This document shows positions 9,949 through 18,830 of a stretch of 64,000 nt of DNA, piece by piece. The stretch spans positions 1,922,001 to 1,986,000 of the forward strand of contig CAVWPS010000002.1 of NCBI GenBank assembly GCA_963756975.1, in the 5' to 3' direction. The stretch comes from CAVRQM01 sp963756975 (GTDB lineage Bacteria > Pseudomonadota > Alphaproteobacteria > Acetobacterales > Acetobacteraceae). The notes under the pieces are model-generated. The model saw nothing but the letters and a program-made list of their open reading frames with translations, did no database searches and was not told where the DNA came from. Position 1 is the stretch's first letter, and each line of letters starts with the position of its first letter. The translations under genes and the position numbers were made by a program.

Positions 9949-11001
9949 ATGACGGTTTTGAACGGCAAGACGAATGACGACAGCGCGGCGGCCGAGGCGT
10001 CGGCCAAGCCCAAGCGGCCGAGCCGCGCGGCGGTGAAGCCGGTCGAGGCCGTCGAGGCCAAGCCGGCGGCCGAGGTTGCTGCGGCACCCGCCAAGCGCGT
10101 TGCGGCCAAGCCCGCTCCGAAGCCCGCCGCGATCGTCTCGAACGACGACGTCCCGGACGCGGCCAAGCCGAAGCCGGTCGCCGCCAAGGCCGCGCCGGAC
10201 CCCGACGAGACGGCCGCCGACGAGCCCGCGTCCGAACTGGCCGAGCTGGACGGCACGCCGGACGCGCTCGCCCCCGAGGCGCTCGGTTTGTCGGTCGTCG
10301 AGGATGCCGAGCCAGAGGTCGATCTCGCCGCGGTCGAGGACGATGCCGACGCGCTCGATGTGCCGCCGCTGTCGCTCGACGACGAGGACGACGACACGCC
10401 CGAGCCGCCGCGCGCCGCCGGCACGCCGCCGCCGCCGCGCTCGGCCCGCACGGTCCAGCAGGGGCCGATCATGAACCGGCCGATCCAGATCAGCCGGGCC
10501 AGCAACAAGGACGAGACGTTCGCGGAGGGCGACCACGTCGTCTACCCGACCCACGGGGTCGGCCGGGTCGAGAAGATCGCGACCGAGGAGATCGCCGGCC
10601 ACAAGCTCGAACTGATCCACATCACGTTCGAGGAAAACCGGATGACGTTGCGGGTGCCGGTCGCCAAGGCCCGCAGCGCCGGCCTTCGTAAACTCGCCAC
10701 GCGGAAGTTGTTCGACGAGGCGCTGGCGGTGTTGCGGGGCCGGGCGCGGATCAAGCGCACGATGTGGTCGCGCCGGGCGCAGGAATACGACGCGAAGATC
10801 AACAGCGGCGACCCGCTGCAGATCGCCGAAGTGGTCCGTGACCTGCACCGCAACGCGGGCCAGCCGGACCAGAGCTTTTCGGAGCGCCAGATCTACGAGG
10901 CGGCGATGGACCGGCTATCGGCCGAACTCGGCGCGCTGGACGGGATCGACAAGCTGGCGGCGTCGAACAAGCTGACGGCGTTTTTGAAGACGATCGCTTA
11001 A
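9949..11001 (+). CDS. carD: CarD-family transcription regulator with long acidic/Ala-Pro tail
   Basis: CarD/CdnL proteins bind the RNA polymerase beta subunit and stabilise open complexes, often at rRNA promoters. The recognisable domain covers about residues 188-350: FAEGDHVVYPTHGVGRV opens the polymerase-interacting Tudor-like fold, and a helical DNA-binding half ends in KLTAFLKTIA. Before it lie about 185 residues of low-complexity Ala/Pro/Lys sequence turning strongly acidic (DDEDDD near residues 144-149). The start at 9949 (MTVLNGKTND) has AGGAGGT at 9932-9938. An in-frame ATG at 10471 (MNRPIQIS) would give a family-length protein of about 176 residues and is a real alternative. fdxA lies upstream with a 219-base gap. 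Confidence 0.88.
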   Translation: MTVLNGKTNDDSAAAEASAKPKRPSRAAVKPVEAVEAKPAAEVAAAPAKRVAAKPAPKPAAIVSNDDVPDAAKPKPVAAKAAPDPDETAADEPASELAELDGTPDALAPEALGLSVVEDAEPEVDLAAVEDDADALDVPPLSLDDEDDDTPEPPRAAGTPPPPRSARTVQQGPIMNRPIQISRASNKDETFAEGDHVVYPTHGVGRVEKIATEEIAGHKLELIHITFEENRMTLRVPVAKARSAGLRKLATRKLFDEALAVLRGRARIKRTMWSRRAQEYDAKINSGDPLQIAEVVRDLHRNAGQPDQSFSERQIYEAAMDRLSAELGALDGIDKLAASNKLTAFLKTIA

Positions 11002-11010
11002 GAAAAGCGA

Positions 11011-11061
11011 AGGCCCTCACCCCGGCCCTCTCCCTTGGGAGAAGGTTGGGTGAGGGGCCCT
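11011..11061. terminator. Bidirectional hairpin between carD and the BI-1 gene
   Basis: A nested palindrome sits between convergent genes: outer arms GGCCCTCACCC / GGGTGAGGGGCC and inner arms CTCTCCC / GGGAGA. This CCCTCACCC...GGGTGAGGG type of repeat is common between convergent genes in proteobacteria. It has no long T-run, so its action as a terminator is inferred from position and stem strength. Confidence 0.7.
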
Positions 11062-11065
11062 AGCC

Positions 11066-11842
11066 TCAGTTGCTGTTGCTGCGATTACCGGTGAGCTGCA
11101 GCAGCAGCATGAACAGGTTGATGAAGTTCAGCAGCAGCTTCAGCGCATCCATCACGCTCCGCTTGGCCGCGAGCTCGGTGCCCTCGGCGTAGGCGAACTG
11201 CGCGTAGTCGGACTTGATCCGCTGCGTGTCGTAGGCGGTCAGGCCGGTGAAGATCAGCACGCCGATGATGCTGATGGCGAACTGCAGCCCGCTCGAGCCG
11301 ACGAACATGTTGACGACGCTCGCGAGGATGATGCCGAACAGGCCCATCATCAGGAAGCTGCCCATCTTGGTCAGGTCGGTCCGGGTCGTGTAGCCCCAGA
11401 TGCTCATCGCGGCGAAGGTGCCGGCGCTGATGAAGAACGTGCGCGCGATGCTTTCGCCCGTGTAGGTGAGCAGGATGCTGGTCAGGCTCGCGCCCATGGC
11501 GACGCAGAACGCCCAGTACAGCGCCTGCACGGTCGAGGTCGCGAGCCGGTTGATGCCGAAGCTCATCACCATGACGAACGCGAGCGGCGCGAACATCGAG
11601 ATGTAGGCGAGCGCGCCGGGCACGTGATGGACGCTGCCGTCGGCGAACTGCCGCAGCGGGTAGAAGACGTTGAACACCGCCGGGACGTTGACGATCGCGA
11701 GGGCGACGACACCGGTCAGCACCAATCCGGATGCCATCCAGTTATAGACGCGCAGCATGTAGCCGCGCAGGCCCTGGTCGATCGAGGTGGCGTCGGTAAT
11801 CGGGCGTGCGGCGAAGCCTCGCATGTCGGGGCTGTAAGCCAT
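11066..11842 (-). CDS. Bax inhibitor-1 / YccA family membrane protein
   Basis: This 258-residue inner-membrane protein has about seven hydrophobic segments, beginning around residue 35 (WMASGLVLTGVVALAIV) and ending at LLNFINLFMLLLQL. The family-typical GLTAYDTQRIK motif lies near residues 205-215, holding the conserved Asp implicated in pH-dependent cation flux. Bacterial relatives (YccA, YbhL, BsYetJ) are thought to act as calcium leak channels or modulators of FtsH. The N-terminus (MAYSPDMRGF) is cytosolic. It is a single gene, convergent with carD. Confidence 0.9.
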   Translation of the reverse strand: MAYSPDMRGFAARPITDATSIDQGLRGYMLRVYNWMASGLVLTGVVALAIVNVPAVFNVFYPLRQFADGSVHHVPGALAYISMFAPLAFVMVMSFGINRLATSTVQALYWAFCVAMGASLTSILLTYTGESIARTFFISAGTFAAMSIWGYTTRTDLTKMGSFLMMGLFGIILASVVNMFVGSSGLQFAISIIGVLIFTGLTAYDTQRIKSDYAQFAYAEGTELAAKRSVMDALKLLLNFINLFMLLLQLTGNRSNSN

Positions 11843-11937
11843 GGTCGATTTGCCTCAGTGTGACGGTCGCGGGCGTGATGCCCGGATGCCGGACATTTGG
11901 CCCGTCCCGCCGGGCGATCAAGCGAATTCGGGTTAAC

Positions 11938-14430
11938 CTACTCGTTGCGCAGCAAAGGCGCGGGCCGGGCGGACAGCGCGGACGCGGTGCCGGCCCAGCC
12001 GACCACCAGCATCAGCGCCGTGCAGCCGAGCACGGTCGCGGCCAGCGTTGCGGGCAAAAACACCCAATCGGCCCCGAGCACCCAGTGCATCACCGCCCAG
12101 CTCGACAGCGTGCCGACCAGCGCGGCCAGAACGCCCGCGACCGCGCCCAGGATGCCGAACTCCATCAGCCAGCCGGCGCGGATGGTGGCCCGGCTGGCAC
12201 CCAGCGTTTTCAGCACCACCGCCTCCGCGATCCGCCGCCGCTGGCTGCCCGCGACGGCACCGGCGAGCACCAGTGCCCCCGACACCAGCGTCAGGCTGCC
12301 GGCGGCGGCCAGCGCGGTCCCGAGCTGGCCGAGCAGCTTGGCGATGGCACCGAGCACGTCGGCGATGCGGATGCCGGACACGTTCGGCAGCGCGTCGGTG
12401 ACGGCGGCCAGGAGTGCGGTCTGCCCCGCCTCGGTCTGGCGGACGGTGGCGATGTCGCTGTGCGGTGCCCCCGACAGCAGGCCGGGGCTGACGACCATGG
12501 TGAAATTCAGCCCGATCGTGCGCCAGGCGATGTCGCGCAGGTTCGCGACCGTCAGGTCGATGTCGCGGCCGAGCACGTTGACCCGCATCGTGTCGCCGAC
12601 ATGCACACCCCAGCCAGCCGCGAGATTGTGGTCGAACGAGACCAGCGGCGGTCCGGAATAGTCGGCCGGCCACCATGCGCCCGCCGTCAGCCGCGTGCCG
12701 GCGGGCTCCGGTCCCGCGAGCGTCAGGCCCCGGTCGCCCTGCAATGCCCAGCGGGTGTCCGGCGTCGCCTTCACCTGATCGGCCGCCACACCGTTCACCG
12801 ACACCAGACGCGCCCGCAGGCTCGGCACGATTTTGATGTCGCTCGTGCCGGGTGCCGCAGTGACGAGCGCCTGAAACCGGTCGAGCTGGTCGGGCTGGAT
12901 ATCGACGAAGAAGAAGCTCGGCGCGTCGCGCGGCACCTGTTCGGCGACCTGCCGGCGCATGTTGCCTTCGATCAGGGCGACGGCGGCCAGGACGGACAGC
13001 CCCATGCCGACCGAGACCAGCATCAGCGGCGCGCCCGTGCCCGGCCGGTGCAGGCTGGACAGGGCCAGCCGCGCCCAGACTTTTCGTGGCGCGGGCAGGC
13101 GTGCCGCGAGCTTCACGACCACGAACGCGCCGAGCCGGAACAGGCCGAGGGCTACCAGGGCGGCGACACAGAAGCCGGCCGCGAAACGTCGGTCTTGCGC
13201 CGTGAAGACGGTGAGGGCGACCAAGGCGAGCCCGAGTGCGAGCGTCACGGCCCGCGCCGCGGGTGAGGCGGGACGCGCGTCGAACACGGCCCGGAACAGC
13301 GCCGCCCCGGGCACGCGGCCGACCCGGGCGAGCGGGGCGGCGGCGAATGCGGCGGCGGTCAGCACGCCGAACAGGCCGGCAAGCGCGAGCGGGGCAGGGT
13401 AGGGCGCGATCGCCGGGCGCACCGGCAGCAGGTCGCCCGAAATCGCCACGGCGAACCACGGCAGTGCGACGCCCAGGGCGAGCCCCACCACGATCGCTCC
13501 CGCTGCGAGGATGGAAAGCTGGATCGCGCACGTCTCGATCACCAGCGACGGGGCGGCCCCGAGGCAGCGCAGCGTCGCCAGCGTGCGGCGTCGCGCCTCG
13601 ATCCACGCGCGCACGCCGTTGGCGACGCCGACGCCGCCGACCAGCAGCGACGCGAGCCCGACCAGGGTCAGGAACAGCGCCGTCCGGTCGACGAATTGCT
13701 GAATGCCGGGTGCCGCGTGCGAGGCGTCGCGGATGCGCCAGCCGGTGTTGGGAAACGCCGCTTTCAATGCGTCGACGGTCGCGGCGACGTTCGCGCCCGC
13801 AGGCAGGGCTGCCCGAAAATGGTGTTCGACGATGCTGCCCGGCTGAATCAGCCCGGTCGCGGCCAGCCGGTCCAGGCCGATCAGCACGCGCGGTCCGAAG
13901 ATGGACGGATCGGCGACCCGGTCCGGCTCCACGCCCAGCACGGCGACGGCGGCGATGTCGGCCGAGCCGAGCCGCAGCGTCGTCCCGAGCGGCTCCCGCA
14001 ACCGGTCGAGCACCAGGGGCTCGATCACCGCACCTTTCGCGAGCGCGGGTGCCACCGGCGAGCCGTCCGCGAGCGTGGCCGCGCCGACCAGCGGCCACGC
14101 CGCATCGACGGCTTTCAGTTCGACCAGCAGCCGCGCGCTGTTCGGCGCGATCATCATCGAGCGCAGCGTCACCGTCTGGCTGACCCGGTCCCCGCGTGCG
14201 ACGAACCAATCGCGAAGCGTGTCGGGCAGGGGCTGCGAGCCGCCCTCGACCGCGATGTCGCCGCCCAGGATCAGCCGCCCGTCCTGTGCGAGAGTCCGCG
14301 CGAGGCCGACCCGCAGCACGCCGACGGCGGCGATCGCGGCGACACCCAGGATCAGGCAGGCCAGCACCACCCGCAGCCCGCGCGTGCCCCCGCGCAGTTC
14401 CCGCAGCGCGAACCTCAGCGCCAGCCTCAA
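11938..14430 (-). CDS. ABC exporter permease, YbbP/FtsX type
   Basis: This 830-residue inner-membrane permease has an N-terminal membrane anchor (VLACLILGVAAIAAVGVL), a large periplasmic domain and two FtsX-like bundles of three to four helices (around residues 260-400 and 700-820). It matches YbbP in size and domain order. It pairs with the ATPase immediately upstream, overlapping it by 4 bases. Together with the divergent esterase the order is that of the tesA-ybbA-ybbP cluster of E. coli and many proteobacteria. The substrate is unproven; a role in exporting or extracting lipid or a cell-envelope component is often proposed. No lipoprotein or adaptor subunit is present. Confidence 0.88.
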   Translation of the reverse strand: MRLALRFALRELRGGTRGLRVVLACLILGVAAIAAVGVLRVGLARTLAQDGRLILGGDIAVEGGSQPLPDTLRDWFVARGDRVSQTVTLRSMMIAPNSARLLVELKAVDAAWPLVGAATLADGSPVAPALAKGAVIEPLVLDRLREPLGTTLRLGSADIAAVAVLGVEPDRVADPSIFGPRVLIGLDRLAATGLIQPGSIVEHHFRAALPAGANVAATVDALKAAFPNTGWRIRDASHAAPGIQQFVDRTALFLTLVGLASLLVGGVGVANGVRAWIEARRRTLATLRCLGAAPSLVIETCAIQLSILAAGAIVVGLALGVALPWFAVAISGDLLPVRPAIAPYPAPLALAGLFGVLTAAAFAAAPLARVGRVPGAALFRAVFDARPASPAARAVTLALGLALVALTVFTAQDRRFAAGFCVAALVALGLFRLGAFVVVKLAARLPAPRKVWARLALSSLHRPGTGAPLMLVSVGMGLSVLAAVALIEGNMRRQVAEQVPRDAPSFFFVDIQPDQLDRFQALVTAAPGTSDIKIVPSLRARLVSVNGVAADQVKATPDTRWALQGDRGLTLAGPEPAGTRLTAGAWWPADYSGPPLVSFDHNLAAGWGVHVGDTMRVNVLGRDIDLTVANLRDIAWRTIGLNFTMVVSPGLLSGAPHSDIATVRQTEAGQTALLAAVTDALPNVSGIRIADVLGAIAKLLGQLGTALAAAGSLTLVSGALVLAGAVAGSQRRRIAEAVVLKTLGASRATIRAGWLMEFGILGAVAGVLAALVGTLSSWAVMHWVLGADWVFLPATLAATVLGCTALMLVVGWAGTASALSARPAPLLRNE

Positions 14431-15149
14431 GACAGGCGTCCGTCCGCCATCGTCACCACCCGGTCGCAGCGCGCCGCCAGCGCCGGGTCATGGGTGATCA
14501 GCAGCAGCGTCGTCCCGGCCTCCTCGCGGAGCTTCCACAGCAAATCCATCACCGCCGAGCCGGTCGCGCGATCGAGGTTGCCGGTCGGCTCGTCCGCCAG
14601 CAGCAACTGCGGCCGAGGGGCGAAGGCGCGGGCGAGCGCCACCCGCTGCTGCTCCCCGCCCGACAGCGTGCCCGGCAAGTGGCGCAGCCGGTGGCCGAGG
14701 CCGACCGACCGCAACCCCGCCTCCGCCCGCGCCATCGCGTCCCGCACGCCGGCGAGTTCGAGCGGGATCGCCACGTTCTCGAGCGCGGTCATGGTCGGGA
14801 TCAGGTGGAACGCCTGGAACACGATGCCGATCGTCTCGCGCCGCAACCGGGCCAGCGCGTCCTCATTGAGGCCCGATAACTCGCGGCCGGCGATCCGGAT
14901 GCTGCCGCCGGTCGGCTGCTCCAGCCCCGCCAGCAACATCAGCAGGCTGGTTTTGCCCGAGCCGGACGGCCCGACCAGCCCGGTGGCCGATCCGGCCGCC
15001 AGATCGAGGTCGACGCCGTGCAGGATGTCGGTGGCCGCATTGACCCCCCCGGCACCTGCGGGCACGGTAAATGAAAGGCCGCGAACCCGCACGAGCGGTT
15101 CGCCGTCGATCCCCACGATCGAGGCAGAGGCAGGTGCGATGACGTCCAT
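14427..15149 (-). CDS. ABC exporter ATP-binding protein, YbbA type
   Basis: This 240-residue ATPase belongs to the LolD/MacB/YbbA group. Walker A GPSGSGKTSL, Q-loop, signature LSGGEQQR, Walker B LLLADEPTGNLD and the switch His (LLITHD) are all present. It energises the downstream permease, with an ATGA-type overlap at 14427-14430. Its ATG at 15149 shares a CATG with the start codon of tesA on the other strand, so no promoter-sized gap separates the two genes. Confidence 0.92.
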   Translation of the reverse strand: MDVIAPASASIVGIDGEPLVRVRGLSFTVPAGAGGVNAATDILHGVDLDLAAGSATGLVGPSGSGKTSLLMLLAGLEQPTGGSIRIAGRELSGLNEDALARLRRETIGIVFQAFHLIPTMTALENVAIPLELAGVRDAMARAEAGLRSVGLGHRLRHLPGTLSGGEQQRVALARAFAPRPQLLLADEPTGNLDRATGSAVMDLLWKLREEAGTTLLLITHDPALAARCDRVVTMADGRLS

Positions 15150-15793
15150 GACCCGGCGATATGGGACGAAGTGGCTGATCGGCCAAGCGATCCTCGGCTG
15201 TCTCGCGATGACGTTTCAGGCGGACGCGGCCGAGGTGCCCCGCGTTCTCGTGCTCGGTGACTCGCTCACCGCCGGCTACGGCCTGCCGCACGAGGACGGG
15301 TTTCAGGCCCGGCTATCGGCGGCACTCGCCGCCGCCGGCCACCCGGCGACGCTGGTCGATGCGGCGGTGTCGGGCGATACCAGCGCCGGCGGCCGTGCGC
15401 GGCTCGACTGGGCGCTGGGCGACGGTGTCGACGCGGCGATCGTCGAACTCGGCGCCAATGATGGCCTCCGTGCCCTCGATCCGGCGGAGATGGAGGCGAA
15501 CCTGACCGCGATTTTGGACACGCTCGCCCAGAAACACATTCCGGTGTTGCTATCCGGAATGTACGCGCCGCCGAATCTCGGGCCCGATTACGGCCAGCGG
15601 TTCCGGGCCGTGTTCGACAAGCTGGGACAACGTCCGGGCGTGATCTTCGACCCGTTCTTCCTCGATCAGGTGGTCTGCCGATCCGGCGCTGAATCAAGGC
15701 GACGGCATCCACCCGAATGCCGAGGGCGTCCGGCGCGAGGTCGCGCGCATCCTGCCGGCCGTCGTCAAACTGCTAGCCGCGCCAAAGCCGTGA
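15148..15793 (+). CDS. tesA: Arylesterase / lysophospholipase TesA (SGNH hydrolase), frameshifted
   Basis: This periplasmic SGNH-fold esterase/thioesterase has a signal peptide (MTRRYGTKWLIGQAILGC...ADAAE) and block I LVLGDSLTAGYG with catalytic Ser at about residue 39. The block III GAND follows, and block V GDGIHPN carries the catalytic Asp-His. Block V lies in a different frame from the rest; the shift is near 15673-15680, where FFLDQV should continue into ADPALNQGDGIHPN. One extra base explains it, giving a normal 214-residue protein that ends LLAAPKP at 15793. An alternative ATG at 15139 adds three residues. It is divergent from ybbA and thpR follows one base after its stop. Confidence 0.9.
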
Positions 15794-15794
15794 C

Positions 15795-16334
15795 ATGCGC
15801 CTGTTCGTCGCCATCGACCTGCCGCCCGAGTTGCGGGCCCCGCTCGCCAATTTGCCCGGCGGCGTGCCCGGCGCGCGCTGGATCCCGCCGCACAACCACC
15901 ATCTGACGCTGCGCTTCATCGGCGAGGTGCAGGCGCATGTGGCGGAGGAGATCGACCACACGCTCGCCGGTCTGCGCGGCCGCGCGTTCGACCTGACGCT
16001 GGCCGGCATCGGCACCACGATCCGCGCCGGTCGCGACGTGGCGTTGTGGGCGGGGGTGGAGCGGTCGCAAGCGCTGGATCATTTGCAGTCGAAGATCGAG
16101 ACCGCCTTGCAGCGTGCCGGGCTGCCGCCGGAACGCCGCCGCTGGTCGCCGCACGTGACCCTCGCCCGGCTCGACAACGCCGATCCGGCACGGCTCGCGG
16201 CGTTCGTCCAAGCCCGCAATTTGTTGCGCGCGGGGCCGGCGCGGATCGGGCATTTCACCTTGTTCAGCTCGATCCTGAACAAGGAGGCGTCGGCCTACAC
16301 GGCCGAGGTCGAGTACCCGCTTAACGCCGGTTGA
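15795..16334 (+). CDS. thpR: RNA 2',3'-cyclic phosphodiesterase / 2'-5' RNA ligase
   Basis: This 179-residue member of the 2H phosphoesterase family shows the two HxTx motifs, HLTLRF (about residues 36-41) and HVTLAR (about residues 118-123), placed symmetrically as expected. The enzyme hydrolyses 2',3'-cyclic ends of RNA and, in vitro, can join 2'-5' tRNA halves. The ATG at 15795 lies one base past the tesA stop, so it is likely co-transcribed and coupled. Its 3' end overlaps the convergent permease gene by about 14 bases. Confidence 0.93.
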   Translation: MRLFVAIDLPPELRAPLANLPGGVPGARWIPPHNHHLTLRFIGEVQAHVAEEIDHTLAGLRGRAFDLTLAGIGTTIRAGRDVALWAGVERSQALDHLQSKIETALQRAGLPPERRRWSPHVTLARLDNADPARLAAFVQARNLLRAGPARIGHFTLFSSILNKEASAYTAEVEYPLNAG

Positions 16335-17274
16335 GTGCGACGGCGGCGATGATGATCGCGCCCTTGATGATCTCCTGCACGCTGGTCGACAGCCCCATCA
16401 CCAGCAGCCCGAACCCCAGGATTCCGATAAAGATCGCGCCGATGACCGAGCCTGGAATGTCGCCGACGCCGCCGAACAGGCTGGTGCCGCCGATGATCAC
16501 CGCCGCGATCACGTCGAGTTCCAGGCCGGACCCGAGGCTCGGGTTGCCGGCGGTCGAGCGCGCGGCGAGCAGCATGCCCGCGAGTGCGGCCGTGACGCCC
16601 GAGAAGATGAACGCGGTGATCTTGATGCGGTCCGTCTTGATGCCGGAAAACCGCGCCGCGATCAGGTTGCCGCCGACGGCATAGGTGCGGCGGCCGAACA
16701 CCGTCATCTGCAGCAGGTAGAACCCGATCACGACGAGCAGGATCGTCCACCAGATCGGCGCCGGCACGCGCAGCCAGTTCGCGTTCCAGAACACGTTGGA
16801 AAACGCATCGTCGACGATCGGCACAGGCTCCGTGTCGGTCACGGTCAATGCGAGGCCCGAGAAGATGCTCAGCATCCCGAGCGTCACCAGGAACGACGGG
16901 ATGCGGAGTTTCGTCACCAGCAGGCCGGTGACGAGCCCGATCAACCCGCCACCGGCCAGCGTCAGCAGCACCGCCGGGATGGTCGGGACGTTCTGTTCCA
17001 GCATCATCGCGAGCAACATGCCGGACCAGCTGGCGACCGAGCCGACCGAGAGGTCGATCTCGCCGCAGATGATCACGAAGGTCATGCCGACCGCCATGAT
17101 CGACACCAGTGCGGTGATGCGAAGGATCGCCTCGGCGGTGCTCAGCGTCGCGAAGTTCGGCGCGAAGACGACGAAGAACACGGTGACGGCGGCGAAGATC
17201 AGGTACGTCGGCCGCTGTACGATCAGGCGCCGAACCGTCGTCCATGGGCCTGCGGTGTCGATAGAATTCATCAA
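16321..17274 (-). CDS. Ribose-type sugar ABC transporter permease (RbsC-like)
   Basis: This 317-residue inner-membrane permease of the BPD_transp_2 class has eight to ten hydrophobic segments. The conserved cytoplasmic loop GLELDVIAAVIIGGTSLFGGVGDIPGSVIGA contacts the ATPase. It is the last gene of a three-gene importer on the minus strand and overlaps the ATPase gene by 4 bases. The substrate cannot be fixed from sequence; a pentose, hexose or polyol is expected for this class. Confidence 0.92.
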   Translation of the reverse strand: MMNSIDTAGPWTTVRRLIVQRPTYLIFAAVTVFFVVFAPNFATLSTAEAILRITALVSIMAVGMTFVIICGEIDLSVGSVASWSGMLLAMMLEQNVPTIPAVLLTLAGGGLIGLVTGLLVTKLRIPSFLVTLGMLSIFSGLALTVTDTEPVPIVDDAFSNVFWNANWLRVPAPIWWTILLVVIGFYLLQMTVFGRRTYAVGGNLIAARFSGIKTDRIKITAFIFSGVTAALAGMLLAARSTAGNPSLGSGLELDVIAAVIIGGTSLFGGVGDIPGSVIGAIFIGILGFGLLVMGLSTSVQEIIKGAIIIAAVALNRR

Positions 17275-18827
17275 GCCGCCTCTTCCCGTCTGGTTGCGGC
17301 GATGTCGGCCTGCAGGATCGCCCGCAGCTCCGCCTCGTCACGGATGTCGAACAGTTCTCGCGTGATCCGGCCGTACACGAGGGTGAGAATCCGGTCGGCC
17401 GCGACCGTCAGTTCGTCGAGTTCGGACGAGATCAGCAGCACGCCGACCCCCGCCGCCGCCGCCGCGCGCATGATCGCCCGCATGTCGGCCTTGGCGTTCA
17501 CGTCGACCCCGTTGGTCGGCTCGTCGAGGATCAGCAGGCCCGGCTTGGTCGCGAGCCATTTCGCGAAGACGATCTTCTGCTGATTGCCGCCGCTGAGTTC
17601 GCTCGCGAGCTGCCCCGGCCGTCGCGACACGATGCCGAGCTTTTCGCGAAATTCGGAGAACAATCCGGCGACGCCGCGATCGGAGACGACCGACAGCCCG
17701 CCGCGATAGACCAGCCGGTCGAGGCTCGCGAGCGCCACGTTGCTCGCCAGCGACTGGCCGAGCACCAGGCCCTCGATGCGCCGGTCCTCCGGCACGAACG
17801 CGACACCGGCCGCGATCGACCGGTCGGGCCGGCCTAGCGGCAACTTTTTCCCGGCAACGGTCACGTCGCCGGTCGCGTCCGCGATCAACCCGAACAGCGC
17901 CTTGGCGAGCGTCGAGCGGCCGGAGCCGACCAGTCCCGCGATGCCGACGATTTCGCCCCGCGCGACCTCCAGCTTGATGTCGCGCAGCTTTCGCGCGGTC
18001 GCGAGGCCGCGCACGAGCAATGCGGGCTCGGTCCCTGATGTCGCCACCGCGACGCGTTCCGGCTGCACCGTCGTCGTCGCCGGGCGTGTTTTCGACATCA
18101 GCTCCGACACCGCGCGGATCGACGTCTCGGCCGGATCGAGCGGGCCGATCACCTGGCCGTCTTTCACGATGCTCAGCCGGTTCGCGAGCCGGAAAATCTC
18201 CGCCATGCGGTGGCTGATGTAGACGATCCCCATGCCGCGCGACTTCAGCTCGGCGATGGTGGCGAACAGCGTCTCCTCCTCGCGCGCGCTGAGCGAGGAG
18301 GTCGGCTCGTCCATGATGAGCACGCGCGCCCCGCGCGAGACGGCCTTCAGCACCTCGACCATCTGGCGTTGCGCGAAGCCGAGGTCGCGCACGGTCTGCC
18401 CGGCGCGCAACGGGAAGCCGTAATGGTCGATCACCGCCTGCGCCTCGCGCCGCAGCGCGCGCTCGTCGATGCGAAAGCCCGGCCGGCGCGGTTCGCGGCC
18501 GAGCATGATGTTGTCGGCCACACTCAGGTTCGGCAGCAGGCTCAATTCCTGGAAGATCATCGCGATCCCGTGCGACAGCCGGTCGAGCACCGTGCCGCCG
18601 GCGATGTCCTGACCGTCGAGTGTCACCGTGCCCGCGTCCGGCCGGTAGACGCCCATGAGGATCTTCATGAGCGTCGACTTGCCGGCCCCGTTCTCGCCGA
18701 GCAGCGCGTGCACCTCGCCGGCGCGCACGTCGAAATCGACTTCGCGCAGCACCCGGTTGGCACCGAACGATTTGGACACGCCGCGCATCGCCACCAGGGG
18801 CGATGCGGGCGTGATCGCGTCAGTCAC
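17271..18827 (-). CDS. Sugar ABC transporter ATP-binding protein (RbsA-like, two ABC domains)
   Basis: This 518-residue protein is two ABC ATPase domains in one chain. The first has Walker A GENGAGKST and Walker B VLIMDEPTSSLS. The second has a degenerate Walker A (GLVGSGRST), signature LSGGNQQK and Walker B LLILDEPTNGVDV. This asymmetry is usual in RbsA/XylG/MglA proteins. It sits 3 bases after the binding-protein gene and overlaps the permease gene, so the three form one operon. It powers uptake from the cytosolic face. Confidence 0.95.
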   Translation of the reverse strand: MTDAITPASPLVAMRGVSKSFGANRVLREVDFDVRAGEVHALLGENGAGKSTLMKILMGVYRPDAGTVTLDGQDIAGGTVLDRLSHGIAMIFQELSLLPNLSVADNIMLGREPRRPGFRIDERALRREAQAVIDHYGFPLRAGQTVRDLGFAQRQMVEVLKAVSRGARVLIMDEPTSSLSAREEETLFATIAELKSRGMGIVYISHRMAEIFRLANRLSIVKDGQVIGPLDPAETSIRAVSELMSKTRPATTTVQPERVAVATSGTEPALLVRGLATARKLRDIKLEVARGEIVGIAGLVGSGRSTLAKALFGLIADATGDVTVAGKKLPLGRPDRSIAAGVAFVPEDRRIEGLVLGQSLASNVALASLDRLVYRGGLSVVSDRGVAGLFSEFREKLGIVSRRPGQLASELSGGNQQKIVFAKWLATKPGLLILDEPTNGVDVNAKADMRAIMRAAAAAGVGVLLISSELDELTVAADRILTLVYGRITRELFDIRDEAELRAILQADIAATRREEAA

Positions 18828-18830
18828 GGA

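Noticed and set aside
14427..15149. LolD or MacB lipoprotein/macrolide exporter ATPase
   Set aside because: Motifs fit that superfamily, but the divergent tesA and an 830-residue FtsX-type permease match YbbA-YbbP better.
13696..15906. 736-codon frame ending in tesA
   Set aside because: Only the last part from 15148 is real; the rest is antisense to ybbP and ybbA.
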